A stretch of DNA of 64,000 nt from Pseudomonadota bacterium (GTDB lineage: Bacteria > Bdellovibrionota > UBA1018), in NCBI GenBank assembly GCA_027485695.1, contig JAIXQO010000001.1, forward strand, positions 682,001-746,000, given 5' to 3'. The translations under genes and the position numbers were made by a program. This document shows positions 9,222 to 17,571 of this stretch, one piece after another. The notes below the pieces were generated by a model that searched no databases, was not told the origin of the DNA, and saw nothing but the letters and a program-made list of their open reading frames with translations. Each line of letters opens with the position of its first letter. Position 1 is the first letter of the stretch.

Positions 9222-9435
9222 ATGAAAAGAAAAACTGCTTTCTTGGGGTTTTGACCCTTAATTTACGCCTTTTTTTTGAGATGGGTAGAGAATTAGCGTC
9301 AAAGAATTTGCAGTGGTTACGGCGTTTTTTTGTCTGCCGCTTTGCGTAAGTACTCAATATCTAAGTAAATGCTTCGCTCTCGACGATAGGAACTCAGGGG
9401 CGTGTCTGGTTTGCCCCGACAAGGAGCAAGTGGAA

Positions 9436-10785
9436 ATGAAAAAGCAAATGGGGATGTCGTTGAGTCTTCAGTGGGGTTTGGTCCTGAGTGCTGGATTCGC
9501 TCTCTCTGCTTGTTCTAGTAACTACAGTTTTACCGGGCCAGGCAAAAAGCCACTTGCGCAAGCTGATCAAGGCGCCAGTACTCCGCAGCCAGATGTGACT
9601 ACGGTTCCGACAGGTACTCCAACTAGTACTCCAACTAGTACTCCAACGGTCGCGCCTACGGTGACTCCAACTGCCACTCCAACTTCTACTCCAACCGTTG
9701 TCCCAACGCCGAAACCGACACCCACGCCTACGGTGACCCCAACGTCAACGCCAACACCTACTCCGACGGTAACACCCACGTCGACACCCACTCCCACGGT
9801 CACACCGAAGCCAACTCCTACTCCATCGGTCACGCCAACACCTACTCCAACCGTAGTACCTCAGTACAATACGGACACGTTCGTTCCACCTCGAGCCGAT
9901 CAGGTCAAAGTCGATATGATGTTCATCGTCGACAACTCGGGGTCTATGGAAGAAGAACAAGATTTGCTCGCTCGAAATTTTGGGCAATTCATTCGACAGT
10001 TCGTTCAAAAACAAATCGATTTCAGGATTGGTATTCTGTCGACTGACGTCTATGACCGAAATCGCGGAAGACTCATTTCACGATCTTCGAGTGAAAAATG
10101 GCTCACGCCTAGTTCCAGTAACTTGGAATCGAAGTTTAGAAACGCAATCAATCTCGGTACGGGGGGTGCGGACTCTGAACAAGGAATCAACTCTCTTTTG
10201 ATGGGAGTTTCACCTTCGATCTTAGGCGTCGGCGGGTACAATGAAGGATTTGTTCGGGATGATGCGCTTTTCTCGGCCATCTTCGTTTCCGACGAGGACG
10301 AGGATATTCGAGAAACCGACGCCTCTCCGGAAGCGCGGATCGATCGATTGGCCTCGCGAATGGTCGCACTCAAAGGACCAAAATCGCGCGGATATCGTTT
10401 TGACTTTGTCGTCGATTTGGATGAACCGAAGCCACGCGGTACGATTCGTTATCCATTGCCTGAGGGCGATATCACATCTTATCCGAACGTATATCTCAAA
10501 GCCGCGGAGCGATTCTCGTCGAAGACCATCAACATCAACAATGACTTCGGTCGGGATCTGGTGGATATCGGTTCTGACATCATTCGACAGGCGCAATCTG
10601 AGTTTAAACTCTCCAAACTCGCCTTCGCGGGAACGGTCGAGGTGACCATGAATGGCGTAAAGCTGTTCGAGAATGGCGCGGATGGATTCGTTTTCCATGC
10701 GGATCGGAACACGATTGAACTTCAAGGGACTGCGCTGAAAAATAGTCCGGGATCCAATCTCGTGATTCGCTACCGCCTCAAATAG
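9436..10785 (+). CDS. Lipoprotein with Pro/Thr stalk and von Willebrand A domain
   Basis: AAGGAG at 9421-9426 sets the start at ATG 9436, although the frame is open farther upstream. The signal peptide ends in a lipobox (GFALSAC), so the mature protein is lipid-anchored. Residues of about 55-140 form a low-complexity Pro/Thr stalk. A vWA domain follows with the MIDAS motif FIVDNSGSM and the later FVSDEDED. The C-terminus is beta-rich (FAGTVEVTMNGVKLF). The layout suggests a surface adhesion module lifted from the membrane by a flexible stalk, with a metal-dependent ligand site. The partner is unknown. Confidence 0.8.
   Translation: MKKQMGMSLSLQWGLVLSAGFALSACSSNYSFTGPGKKPLAQADQGASTPQPDVTTVPTGTPTSTPTSTPTVAPTVTPTATPTSTPTVVPTPKPTPTPTVTPTSTPTPTPTVTPTSTPTPTVTPKPTPTPSVTPTPTPTVVPQYNTDTFVPPRADQVKVDMMFIVDNSGSMEEEQDLLARNFGQFIRQFVQKQIDFRIGILSTDVYDRNRGRLISRSSSEKWLTPSSSNLESKFRNAINLGTGGADSEQGINSLLMGVSPSILGVGGYNEGFVRDDALFSAIFVSDEDEDIRETDASPEARIDRLASRMVALKGPKSRGYRFDFVVDLDEPKPRGTIRYPLPEGDITSYPNVYLKAAERFSSKTININNDFGRDLVDIGSDIIRQAQSEFKLSKLAFAGTVEVTMNGVKLFENGADGFVFHADRNTIELQGTALKNSPGSNLVIRYRLK
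9598..9860 (+). repeat. In-frame Pro/Thr-coding tandem repeat
   Basis: Short degenerate units coding for TPTPTVTPTST-like sequence fill about 260 bases inside the vWA lipoprotein gene. Codon use varies between copies, so the repeat is kept as protein and is not a fresh slippage tract. It probably acts as a stiff, extended spacer. Confidence 0.85.
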
Positions 10786-10859
10786 TCATCTGAAGCCTCG
10801 CTTACTTGGGTTGTCCACCTCTTTTGTCTATGAGATGAGGGAGTGGGGAGAAATCCAGA

Positions 10860-11723
10860 ATGCCGGAACTACCAGAAGTCGAAGCGACTCGTCTCATACT
10901 CGAGAAAAAACTCAAAGGTCTCCGCATCACCGAAGTCACTCCGGATCGCGATGATCACATCGTTTTTGATCAGGCTTCTCCAGAGGAAGTAAGCGCGGCT
11001 CTCGAAGGAGCACGGGTTCGGAAAGTCGTCCGACGTGGAAAATACTTCTGGATTGAGCTTGATCGCAAGCCCTGGCCGGTCTTTCACTTGGGGATGACAG
11101 GTCATATCGAAATTCGAGGGAAAACCGGGCGCTTTAAAAAAGCTTGGGGTGAAAAACTTTGGAACGAGCCCAAGCGAGATGATTTTTCGGAACGTTTTCC
11201 TCCGTTCTGCCGTTTGAGATTCGCGATGAGTGACGGTACTGAGATAGCGTTCACGGATCCGAGAAGATTTGGACGGATCCGCTTGGTCGAGTTGCCATTA
11301 GAGGAGCCGCCGATCTCAAAACTGGGATTCGATCCACTCATCGATTTTCCCGCTGCCAAAGAGTTGTATGAGCTGGTGAGGAAACGCCGAGCGCCATTGA
11401 AATCGATTTTACTCGACCAATCGATCTTCGCAGGCGTTGGAAATTGGATTGCGGATGAAGTGCTCTACCACTCGAAACTCTCACCGCATCGTTTAGGAAC
11501 TTCGCTCTCTCCCAAGGAAGTGGCTCAGCTTCGTTTAAAGTTACTCCACGTCGTGGAGAAAGCGGTCCACGTACGGGCTGACTACAATTCTTATCCGAAA
11601 ACCTGGATTTTTCACCGCCGATGGGGGAAAGACGCCGACGCAATCACGGCTCGGGGTGAACGGATCGTTCACGAAACCATTGGTGGACGAACCACTGCGT
11701 GGGTACCTGCCGTTCAAAAGTAG
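10860..11723 (+). CDS. mutM: Formamidopyrimidine-DNA glycosylase, zincless form
   Basis: The enzyme removes oxidised purines and nicks the DNA. The N-terminus MPELPEVEA carries catalytic Pro2 and Glu3. Lys61 lies in RRGKYFW, and the H2TH region is SIFAGVGNWIADEVLYHSKL (189-208). The usual CxxC...CxxC zinc finger is absent. The C-terminus is instead GGRTTAWVPAVQK (275-287), and the only cysteine of the whole protein is Cys117. The same GGRTTAxVPxxQK ending is found in zincless plant and some bacterial Fpg proteins, so the enzyme is expected to be active. Length is 287 residues. Confidence 0.93.
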   Translation: MPELPEVEATRLILEKKLKGLRITEVTPDRDDHIVFDQASPEEVSAALEGARVRKVVRRGKYFWIELDRKPWPVFHLGMTGHIEIRGKTGRFKKAWGEKLWNEPKRDDFSERFPPFCRLRFAMSDGTEIAFTDPRRFGRIRLVELPLEEPPISKLGFDPLIDFPAAKELYELVRKRRAPLKSILLDQSIFAGVGNWIADEVLYHSKLSPHRLGTSLSPKEVAQLRLKLLHVVEKAVHVRADYNSYPKTWIFHRRWGKDADAITARGERIVHETIGGRTTAWVPAVQK

Positions 11724-11741
11724 TTTTTAAGGTTGGCTCTC

Positions 11742-12908
11742 ATGAAGCAGTACCGTGTTTTTGTCTCATTGGTCTTGATCGCATTCACCGCAGCTTGGGT
11801 CGGCAATGCTTGGGAAAAACCATCGCAAGCGCGAGGGACGATCCAGGAGCTGACTTCTCGACAATATTGGGGTCGCGGTTACACGAACGATGGGATGAAT
11901 CGTGCCGCACATTACCTAGTGCGACAGTTGAGGGGTATGAAAATCGCTCCGATTCCTGGGCAGGGTTACTTCCAGACTTTCGAAATGCCGGTAAATACGT
12001 TCCCCGGTCAGTTTGATCTCAAGCTCAACGGAAAAAAATTGGAACCGGGCAAAGATTTCATCGTGACTCCCGGTAGTAAGGGAGTATTTGCGCGAGGCAC
12101 CCTGATCCGAAAAGACGATACCCATTTTCAAAACGAAGCCGGCGATATTCTGATCACTCTCAAAGACAAGTTGACCTGGTCGGTCTCGAAGAAAGTTCTC
12201 GGGACGACCGAAATTTTGCTGGATCGTGCGCGCTTTGCAGAAATTCCGGAGAACTTCGACATCCGGATCATCAATGAGTTCAAAGAAAAATTTCAAGCTT
12301 CGAACGTGATTGGGATGATCCCAGGCACTGTGCCTTCGGATGAGTACTTGGTCTTAAGCGCTCACTATGACCATCTCGGTGGAATGGGTAAAAAAACTTT
12401 TTTCCCGGGGGCTAACGACAACGCCAGTGGCGTTGCGATGCTGCTTGAGATCGCTCGCCACTATCAGCGCAACCGGCCTAAAATGAACGTCGTGTTCATG
12501 TTTTTTGCGGCTGAAGAAGCAGGTCTCGTTGGATCGAAGTATTTCGTCGAGCATCCGACTTTGAGTTTGGAAAAAATTCGATTCCTCCTGAACTTGGACC
12601 TCGTGGGTACCGGTGACGATGGTGCGACGGTCGTCAATTCGACCGTGTTTCCTGAACAGTTTAGCTTACTTCAGCGACTGAATTCGGAACTCGGGGCACT
12701 CTCAAAAATCAATCCCCGTGGTAAGGCCGCCAACAGCGACCATTATTGGTTCTCCGAAAAAGGCGTTCCGGCTTTCTTTCTTTACACGATGGGCGGCATT
12801 CAGGCCTATCACGATGTGTTTGACGTCGCGCAGACTCTGCCGATGACTCGTTTTAACGAGGTTTTTCAACTCATCATTCAGTTTGAAAATGAATTGATGA
12901 GAAATTAG
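11742..12908 (+). CDS. M28-family zinc aminopeptidase, exported
   Basis: ATG 11742 has AAGG nine bases upstream and is preferred over the in-frame TTG at 11733. The N-terminus is a signal peptide or membrane anchor (FVSLVLIAFTAAWVGNAW). The M28 metal site is complete: His208 in SAHYDHLG, Asp226 in GANDNASG, the base and ligand pair Glu258/Glu259 in AAEEAGLVG, Asp in LNLDLVG and the final His in YHDVFD. Length is 388 residues. It probably trims peptides in the periplasm or outside the cell. The gene follows mutM after 18 bases and may share its transcript. Confidence 0.88.
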   Translation: MKQYRVFVSLVLIAFTAAWVGNAWEKPSQARGTIQELTSRQYWGRGYTNDGMNRAAHYLVRQLRGMKIAPIPGQGYFQTFEMPVNTFPGQFDLKLNGKKLEPGKDFIVTPGSKGVFARGTLIRKDDTHFQNEAGDILITLKDKLTWSVSKKVLGTTEILLDRARFAEIPENFDIRIINEFKEKFQASNVIGMIPGTVPSDEYLVLSAHYDHLGGMGKKTFFPGANDNASGVAMLLEIARHYQRNRPKMNVVFMFFAAEEAGLVGSKYFVEHPTLSLEKIRFLLNLDLVGTGDDGATVVNSTVFPEQFSLLQRLNSELGALSKINPRGKAANSDHYWFSEKGVPAFFLYTMGGIQAYHDVFDVAQTLPMTRFNEVFQLIIQFENELMRN

Positions 12909-12984
12909 TCCTTTAGCCGACCTTTCAAGCGGAATGCTGACGAACGGGTAATTTTTTGGGTTGCCCTCGTTTAACGAGCCGCAG

Positions 12985-13344
12985 ATGATGAGCTTCAATA
13001 TGAGAAGCTTCATTGTTCAATGGATCATCGGAGCGCTTGCGCTCCTCGGTACCGCTTATTTCATTCCAGGTTTTAAACTCAAGAACTTCAAAGCGGGCTT
13101 GATTGCCGCGTTGATTGTGGGTCTCCTGAACTGGACGATTCGGCCTATTCTCCTTTTTCTCGCTTTTCCTGTGAACATTCTCACTCTGGGGCTATTTACG
13201 ATTGTCGTAAACGCAATCGTGCTCAAGATCTGCGCCGCGCTTACGCCGGGTTTTGAGATCCGTAGTTGGTGGTCGGCAATTTTCGGTGCGATTGTCCTGG
13301 CACTTCTGACCAACGGCGCATATTGGCTGCTCGCGGGTTATTGA
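12985..13344 (+). CDS. Phage-holin superfamily IV / YvlD-like membrane protein
   Basis: The protein is a small four-helix membrane protein of about 119 residues. It contains LNWTIRPILLFLAFPVNILTLGL-type sequence, the hallmark of the PF04020 family. Despite the family name, chromosomal members are not known to be phage holins. The start could be the ATG at 12985 or at 13000; neither has a strong ribosome-binding site. The stop overlaps the stop of the convergent GST gene by seven bases. Confidence 0.8.
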   Translation: MMSFNMRSFIVQWIIGALALLGTAYFIPGFKLKNFKAGLIAALIVGLLNWTIRPILLFLAFPVNILTLGLFTIVVNAIVLKICAALTPGFEIRSWWSAIFGAIVLALLTNGAYWLLAGY

Positions 13345-13988
13345 GGAACCGAATCTGTGATTCCGTGGCGCTCGAACACCGCGCGGAGTTTCCTGTGTTG
13401 GCGGGCGCGTTCGCCGATTCTTGCGATGCGAGGAGTGTTTTTCAAGAACCACTCCTGACGAGGGCGCCAGAGGGTCATGACACCGAGGAACAGGTCTACT
13501 GCCGTGAAACGACTTCCTAGCGACCATGGGCCCGATTTAGATACTAAGGATTCTGCGTATCGCCAGAGTTCTTGATGATGTTGAAGGACGTTTTTTCCAT
13601 ACAGCAGTTGTTCCGATGGACTACGTACCCATTCACTTGGATCGTCCCCGAACGTAAAACAAGGGTAGATTTCGCCAGTGATGAGAAAAAGCAAATGTAG
13701 GAATTTCGCATAGTCCACGGATCGGGGCGGCGGAATAAGCCGAGCGCTTGGGGATTGCGCCGCGATCCAAAAGATCATGGCGCCGCTTTCGGTGAGAGTC
13801 TCGTTTTTGGAAACCACAAGAGTGGGAACGCGTACCAGAGGATTGATCTTCTTGAGTTCGGCCGATTTGCCAGATGCGATTTTTTTGTAGTCTATATCGA
13901 CGGTTTTGTAAGGTCTATTCGACAACTCCAGAGCCAGTTCGACGATCAAAGAGCCGGTTTGTTTAGAGCCATAGAGAGTGGCAGTCAT
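13338..13988 (-). CDS. Glutathione S-transferase-like protein
   Basis: The protein has 216 residues. The N-terminal thioredoxin-like half contains LYGSKQTGS, the cis-Pro motif NPLVRVPTLV and the following ESGAMIFWI, typical of GSTs. The C-terminal half is helical with GSRFTAVDLFLG, matching the conserved N-capping Asp motif of GST C-domains. The substrate is unknown. It is transcribed toward the membrane-protein gene and overlaps its stop. Confidence 0.82.
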   Translation of the reverse strand: MTATLYGSKQTGSLIVELALELSNRPYKTVDIDYKKIASGKSAELKKINPLVRVPTLVVSKNETLTESGAMIFWIAAQSPSARLIPPPRSVDYAKFLHLLFLITGEIYPCFTFGDDPSEWVRSPSEQLLYGKNVLQHHQELWRYAESLVSKSGPWSLGSRFTAVDLFLGVMTLWRPRQEWFLKNTPRIARIGERARQHRKLRAVFERHGITDSVPQ

Positions 13989-14075
13989 ATGATTTGAATT
14001 CTATTGCCGGGGTCGTCCAAGGTAAATAGATTGAAGATATTTAGTTCAAGCTGAGGATGAAAGTGGGGAAGCTCG

Positions 14076-14603
14076 ATGAATAACAGATGTATGGCAGCGG
14101 TGACTGGTTTGATTTTGGCACTATCGGTCGCTTCCGCGGACTGTATTTCGATCAGTACGTCTTTTGATCGGGTGCGTGTACGAGAGAGTGCCCATCTAAA
14201 ATCTCGTGTGATCGGTCTCCTTGAGAAAAATGTCGAAATTCCAGGAATACCTTCGGGCGGTCAATGGTTTGAAATCGCAGGTGGAGACTATCCGGGAGCT
14301 TTCGTGGCGGCAGAATTTTTGAAAGTTCGGCTCAATCGGCAGCGCGCTGAGTGCGCAGAAACTGCCGTTACTGTAGTTGCGCGTGGCATGAGTGTGCGGG
14401 TGCGGGAAACGCCCGACCTGAATGGAAAAATCGCCGGAACGATCGACTCATCGGATCCCTCATTTGATGTGGTACTGGGACCGCCGGGTTGGCTGAAGAT
14501 TCGGCCGCCACATGGAAAAGCCGGTTTTTTTATTTCCGAAGACTGGGTGAAAGTTTTGGCCGAAAAAATTTCGAAACCAACGCATCCAAATTCGGAGCAT
14601 TAG
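14076..14603 (+). CDS. Secreted protein with two bacterial SH3 domains
   Basis: GGGGAAG lies upstream of ATG 14076. The signal peptide is MNNRCMAAVTGLILALSVASA. Two SH3b repeats follow. The first has VRVRESAHLKSRVIGLLEKN at about 30-50, and the second has MSVRVRETPDLNGKIAGTID at about 110-130. Bacterial SH3 domains often bind peptidoglycan, so a cell-wall-bound periplasmic role is likely. No catalytic domain is attached. The next gene ends four bases away on the opposite strand. Confidence 0.78.
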   Translation: MNNRCMAAVTGLILALSVASADCISISTSFDRVRVRESAHLKSRVIGLLEKNVEIPGIPSGGQWFEIAGGDYPGAFVAAEFLKVRLNRQRAECAETAVTVVARGMSVRVRETPDLNGKIAGTIDSSDPSFDVVLGPPGWLKIRPPHGKAGFFISEDWVKVLAEKISKPTHPNSEH

Positions 14604-14607
14604 TGCT

Positions 14608-15633
14608 CTAGTGTGACAACGTCGTCGTGTCGGTCTTATTGTTGCGGGTATCGTAACCGGACTGAGATTTATGGCCAGTCGGCGCGTGGGTGTCTTCGAT
14701 GTAGAGAAGTGAATACTCGCCGGCAATACGGCAGGTGCGATCATTCATGTCGCGAGTCGTGTTGGTACCCATGCACAAACAGCTCACCGTACTATCGGCC
14801 GGAAGGTTGACCGGATAGCGGTAGCCTGAGCAGTAGTTCGAGCTACTGGAACAAAACGTGTTAGCGAGAGCAGGGTAAGCGTCGATACAATCCGCGTTTT
14901 GGGCAACGCATTTTTTCGTCGACGCCACCCAAGTGAGTCCCATCATCTCGCAAAGGATCTCGAGGGGCCGCACGCATTTATTGAGTTTGTTGTCCCAGCG
15001 GAATCCGTCTTCGGACATCGATGCGCAGGCGACTCGGAGGGGGTCACCCGTTTGCGTCGAGTTCACGAAAATCTTGATCTTGTTTTGCTCCGAGAAGTCA
15101 TACGCTAGATTAGGTAGACCATCATTCGAGAGTTTAGCCTGTACGATGACTTGGCTTTCGCGTTTGCAGGTCGCGGCGTTATTCAGGCATTGCGTCGTAT
15201 AGGTGATGTTTAGGCGAAACGGCGCCGCAGCGGATTCGCATTTTCCGGATCCGGGGATATCGCTTACTTTAGAGAAGTCTTGATTGTAGCAACCTTCGAG
15301 GAAATCCTCGTCGACGCAGTGGGCGGCACCCTTCTTACAAACGGGATACTTTTGTCGAAAACGTTTTGGTGTGGAGTCTGCCGTACAAGTGACGGAGCTG
15401 TCGTTGTTAGCGTTGTGAAAACAATTGCGAAGGTTGGGATCGGCCGCGTTCGCCTTGAATCTGGATGCGAATGGGTCTTTTGCTTTTTTCAGTTCGGCAG
15501 GATCGGTTCCAGTTGGAGCACCGCCACCAACCCCGTCGCCGATAGAGAACGACCGTGCGGGCGAGCCGATTCCCAATACGGTAAAAAGGCTCAGGCAAAG
15601 AATAGCAAAAGACGTCCCGCGATGTAGATGCAT
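14608..15633 (-). CDS. Cysteine-rich secreted protein, paralogue A
   Basis: The protein has 341 residues with a signal peptide and about twenty cysteines, so a disulfide-stabilised exported protein is likely. It shares an ordered set of motifs with the two genes on the other side of the divergent region. These are GCYNQDF, a TTQCLNNAATC segment, KCVRPLEILCEMMGLTW, and a C-terminal NYCSGYRY then CLCMGTN block. It lacks the long repeat linkers of the two partners and ends in a Thr/Asn-rich tail. I do not recognise a described family. The start ATG is only 13 bases from a TATAAT on the same strand. Confidence 0.72.
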   Translation of the reverse strand: MHLHRGTSFAILCLSLFTVLGIGSPARSFSIGDGVGGGAPTGTDPAELKKAKDPFASRFKANAADPNLRNCFHNANNDSSVTCTADSTPKRFRQKYPVCKKGAAHCVDEDFLEGCYNQDFSKVSDIPGSGKCESAAAPFRLNITYTTQCLNNAATCKRESQVIVQAKLSNDGLPNLAYDFSEQNKIKIFVNSTQTGDPLRVACASMSEDGFRWDNKLNKCVRPLEILCEMMGLTWVASTKKCVAQNADCIDAYPALANTFCSSSSNYCSGYRYPVNLPADSTVSCLCMGTNTTRDMNDRTCRIAGEYSLLYIEDTHAPTGHKSQSGYDTRNNKTDTTTLSH

Positions 15634-15646
15634 AGTCGTTCCCTTG

Positions 15647-15675
15647 ATTATACGTGCATATTTGGCCGAAGTTAA
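15647..15675 (-). promoter_or_regulatory. Candidate promoter for paralogue A
   Basis: On the minus strand, TTAACT (15670-15675) and TATAAT (15647-15652) are separated by 17 bases. Transcription would start about seven bases before the ATG at 15633, so the mRNA would be almost leaderless. Confidence 0.45.
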
Positions 15676-15760
15676 AGAGATTACATTTGTATTGTGTCAA
15701 AAGTTACACGGTCCGTTATCACAAAAGAATTTTCGATCTTATTTTTTTAGTCTAACAATG

Positions 15761-15766
15761 TATAAT
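15761..15766 (+). promoter_or_regulatory. Candidate -10 element for paralogues B and C
   Basis: A perfect TATAAT lies 26 bases before ATG 15793. The -35 region is weak and A/T-rich (CTTATT at 17 bases spacing). The divergent genes at 14608 and 15793 therefore seem to use back-to-back promoters in a 159-base region. Confidence 0.45.
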
Positions 15767-15792
15767 TTATAGATAAAGCAGCACGTCAACTC

Positions 15793-17571
15793 ATGGCTAT
15801 AAACGCGTCCATATTATCGCATTATCGATTCATTCTTTCGCGAGCCTGGTTCGGCATGCTCCTTTGCGCGTTACCATCGATCGCGGACGCCGATAATCTC
15901 GCGAACTGTTATGATCCTTCTGAGACTAAACCGTGCACGCCGATTTCGACTCCTCAGGTCTATCCCAAGCCATTAAAAAAAGTAGCTGGTTCTACCAAAA
16001 CAACCGCTGTGGCCGGTTGTTACTCCATGGACATGAAGCTGGTTCGCGAGCTAACCGACCCGATCAACGGTCGCTGCGAGACTGGTGATGCCCCCATCCG
16101 TTTTTACCTGACCTATAAGACGCTTTGTCCGGGTAATCTTTCGGTCTGCTATTTTGGTAGCCAAGTGATGATCATCCCGAATCTGATCGTTGATGGTCCG
16201 AATCCGTTCGGAGATGGGTTCAATCCGGATGTTTCGAGCGGTTTACCTTTTAAGATTTCAAAAGGTCAGGTGGGCGTGAATGCACGCGAGGCCTGCGAAA
16301 TCCTGCGTAAACAAGATCCGAGCTATGAATATCGACCCGAGATCCAGGCCTGTATCAAGCCGTCGTCGGCCGTCTGCACGGAGCTTGGATTCTATTGGAG
16401 CGCCGCCTACGGAAAATGCATTTCCCAGCGGGACCTCGTTTGCGCGAGTTGCACGGATGCCGCGAACTATTGCCAAGGTCATACCTATGTTCCTTCGGGA
16501 TCATCGAATTGTTTCTGCATGGGCACGAGCAATACGCTGGAACGGGACAGCCAAGGTCCTTGTCACTGGGTTCACTGGGAGCAAGTGACGAACCCAGTTT
16601 GTGACCGAGCATTTCAACATGATCCAAATTACAAGTGGGTTGCCTATCCCGATCCATCGCAAGATCGCTGTTGTCTGAATGGCAACTGCTGTGATCCGGA
16701 GAAGCCAGCTGATCAAAATCGCACGATGACGGATAACTGTTCGCTTCCTCCTCGATTGAAAATCGAGCGGGGTCCCGCTCCAGCTGGATTGCCTTGGTCA
16801 GCTGGTGCTGGCACCTGCGAAGTAGCAGGCGCGGTAAACTGCTCCGCCAATGGCGGTGGTGGTCCGACCGGTACTGGTACGACGACCGGTACTGGTACAA
16901 CGACTGGTACTGGTACGACGACTGGTACTGGTACAACGACTGGTACTGGTACGACGACCGGTACTGGTACAACGACTGGTACTGGTACGACGACTGGTAC
17001 GGGTACGCCCACACCCACACCCACACCCACACCCACGGTAACAGCAACCCCATGCGTACCTGCCGATGTCAGCTATTGTGAGCAGTTCAATTCGGTGGAT
17101 GGCTACTCGCCATCGGCAAGTTGTTGTGAACCTACTGCCAGTAGTGTTTTCACTACGGGAGTGGATCCGGATGGTACCGGCAAATGTGAGTGTAATGAAC
17201 TCAAAGACGGTTTGGCGCTGACTAAGTGCGACCGAGATTCGGCTTCAGGAAGCTGTGGCGATCGATTCTGTATGCCTAAGGCATGCCCCATCCCTCAGCC
17301 TCCACGTCCACAACCGACTAGTTCTGCTAAGCCTTGTGCCGACGGACTTGTTCTGACCGATGTACTGATTTCGTTTCCTTCTCCTACCGCAAAGAAGTGT
17401 TGTGACCCGAGCTGTCCGAAGGCCGGTGAGGTGAGCAGTTCTGGTACAGAAACATCTTACTGTTCTGATGGGAAAACGGTTCAGTCCTCTTGTTACTGGG
17501 AATATCGACACGATGGTTGTTGTGGAGAAGTTTGGTCTGGTCCTCCTTGTACCGGAGTGGGTGGTTGTTAA
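15793..17571 (+). CDS. Cysteine-rich secreted protein, paralogue B, with GTGTTT repeat
   Basis: The protein has 592 residues and a signal peptide (LLCALPSIADA). The N-terminal 250 residues are homologous to paralogues A and C: GCYSMDM, YLTYKTLCPGNLSVC, CTELGFYWSAAYGKC, then NYCQGHTY and CFCMGTS. A second cysteine-rich part (RCCLNGNCCDP) comes next, then seven GTGTTT repeats and a (PT)n run. The C-terminus has further Cys clusters (ASCCEP, KKCCDPSC, DGCCGE). The stop codon shares one base with the start of paralogue C, so the two are translationally coupled. This is probably a cell-surface or extracellular structural protein. The function is unknown. Confidence 0.72.
   Translation: MAINASILSHYRFILSRAWFGMLLCALPSIADADNLANCYDPSETKPCTPISTPQVYPKPLKKVAGSTKTTAVAGCYSMDMKLVRELTDPINGRCETGDAPIRFYLTYKTLCPGNLSVCYFGSQVMIIPNLIVDGPNPFGDGFNPDVSSGLPFKISKGQVGVNAREACEILRKQDPSYEYRPEIQACIKPSSAVCTELGFYWSAAYGKCISQRDLVCASCTDAANYCQGHTYVPSGSSNCFCMGTSNTLERDSQGPCHWVHWEQVTNPVCDRAFQHDPNYKWVAYPDPSQDRCCLNGNCCDPEKPADQNRTMTDNCSLPPRLKIERGPAPAGLPWSAGAGTCEVAGAVNCSANGGGGPTGTGTTTGTGTTTGTGTTTGTGTTTGTGTTTGTGTTTGTGTTTGTGTPTPTPTPTPTVTATPCVPADVSYCEQFNSVDGYSPSASCCEPTASSVFTTGVDPDGTGKCECNELKDGLALTKCDRDSASGSCGDRFCMPKACPIPQPPRPQPTSSAKPCADGLVLTDVLISFPSPTAKKCCDPSCPKAGEVSSSGTETSYCSDGKTVQSSCYWEYRHDGCCGEVWSGPPCTGVGGC
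16870..16995 (+). repeat. Seven 18-base units coding GTGTTT, with a 36-base super-period
   Basis: The unit ggtactggtacgacgact is repeated seven times in frame. Alternate copies carry aacgact where the others have gacgacc or gacgact, giving a 36-base period. Near-identity of copies implies recent expansion or gene conversion. Since units are multiples of three, length changes would not break the frame. Confidence 0.9.
17008..17037 (+). repeat. (CCCACA)n run coding Pro-Thr
   Basis: Five hexamer copies follow directly after the GTGTTT repeat and code for PTPTPTPTPT. They continue the same linker. Confidence 0.85.

Noticed and set aside
9598..9860. Repeat tract that could be a VNTR or CRISPR-like array
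   Set aside because: The units are degenerate at the DNA level and code for a Pro/Thr stalk.
12985..13344. Prophage signal from the holin-like protein
   Set aside because: The family is common on bacterial chromosomes and no phage gene is nearby.
16870..17037. Tandem repeats that could be taken for a CRISPR array
   Set aside because: The units are short, have no unique spacers and are in frame within a coding gene.
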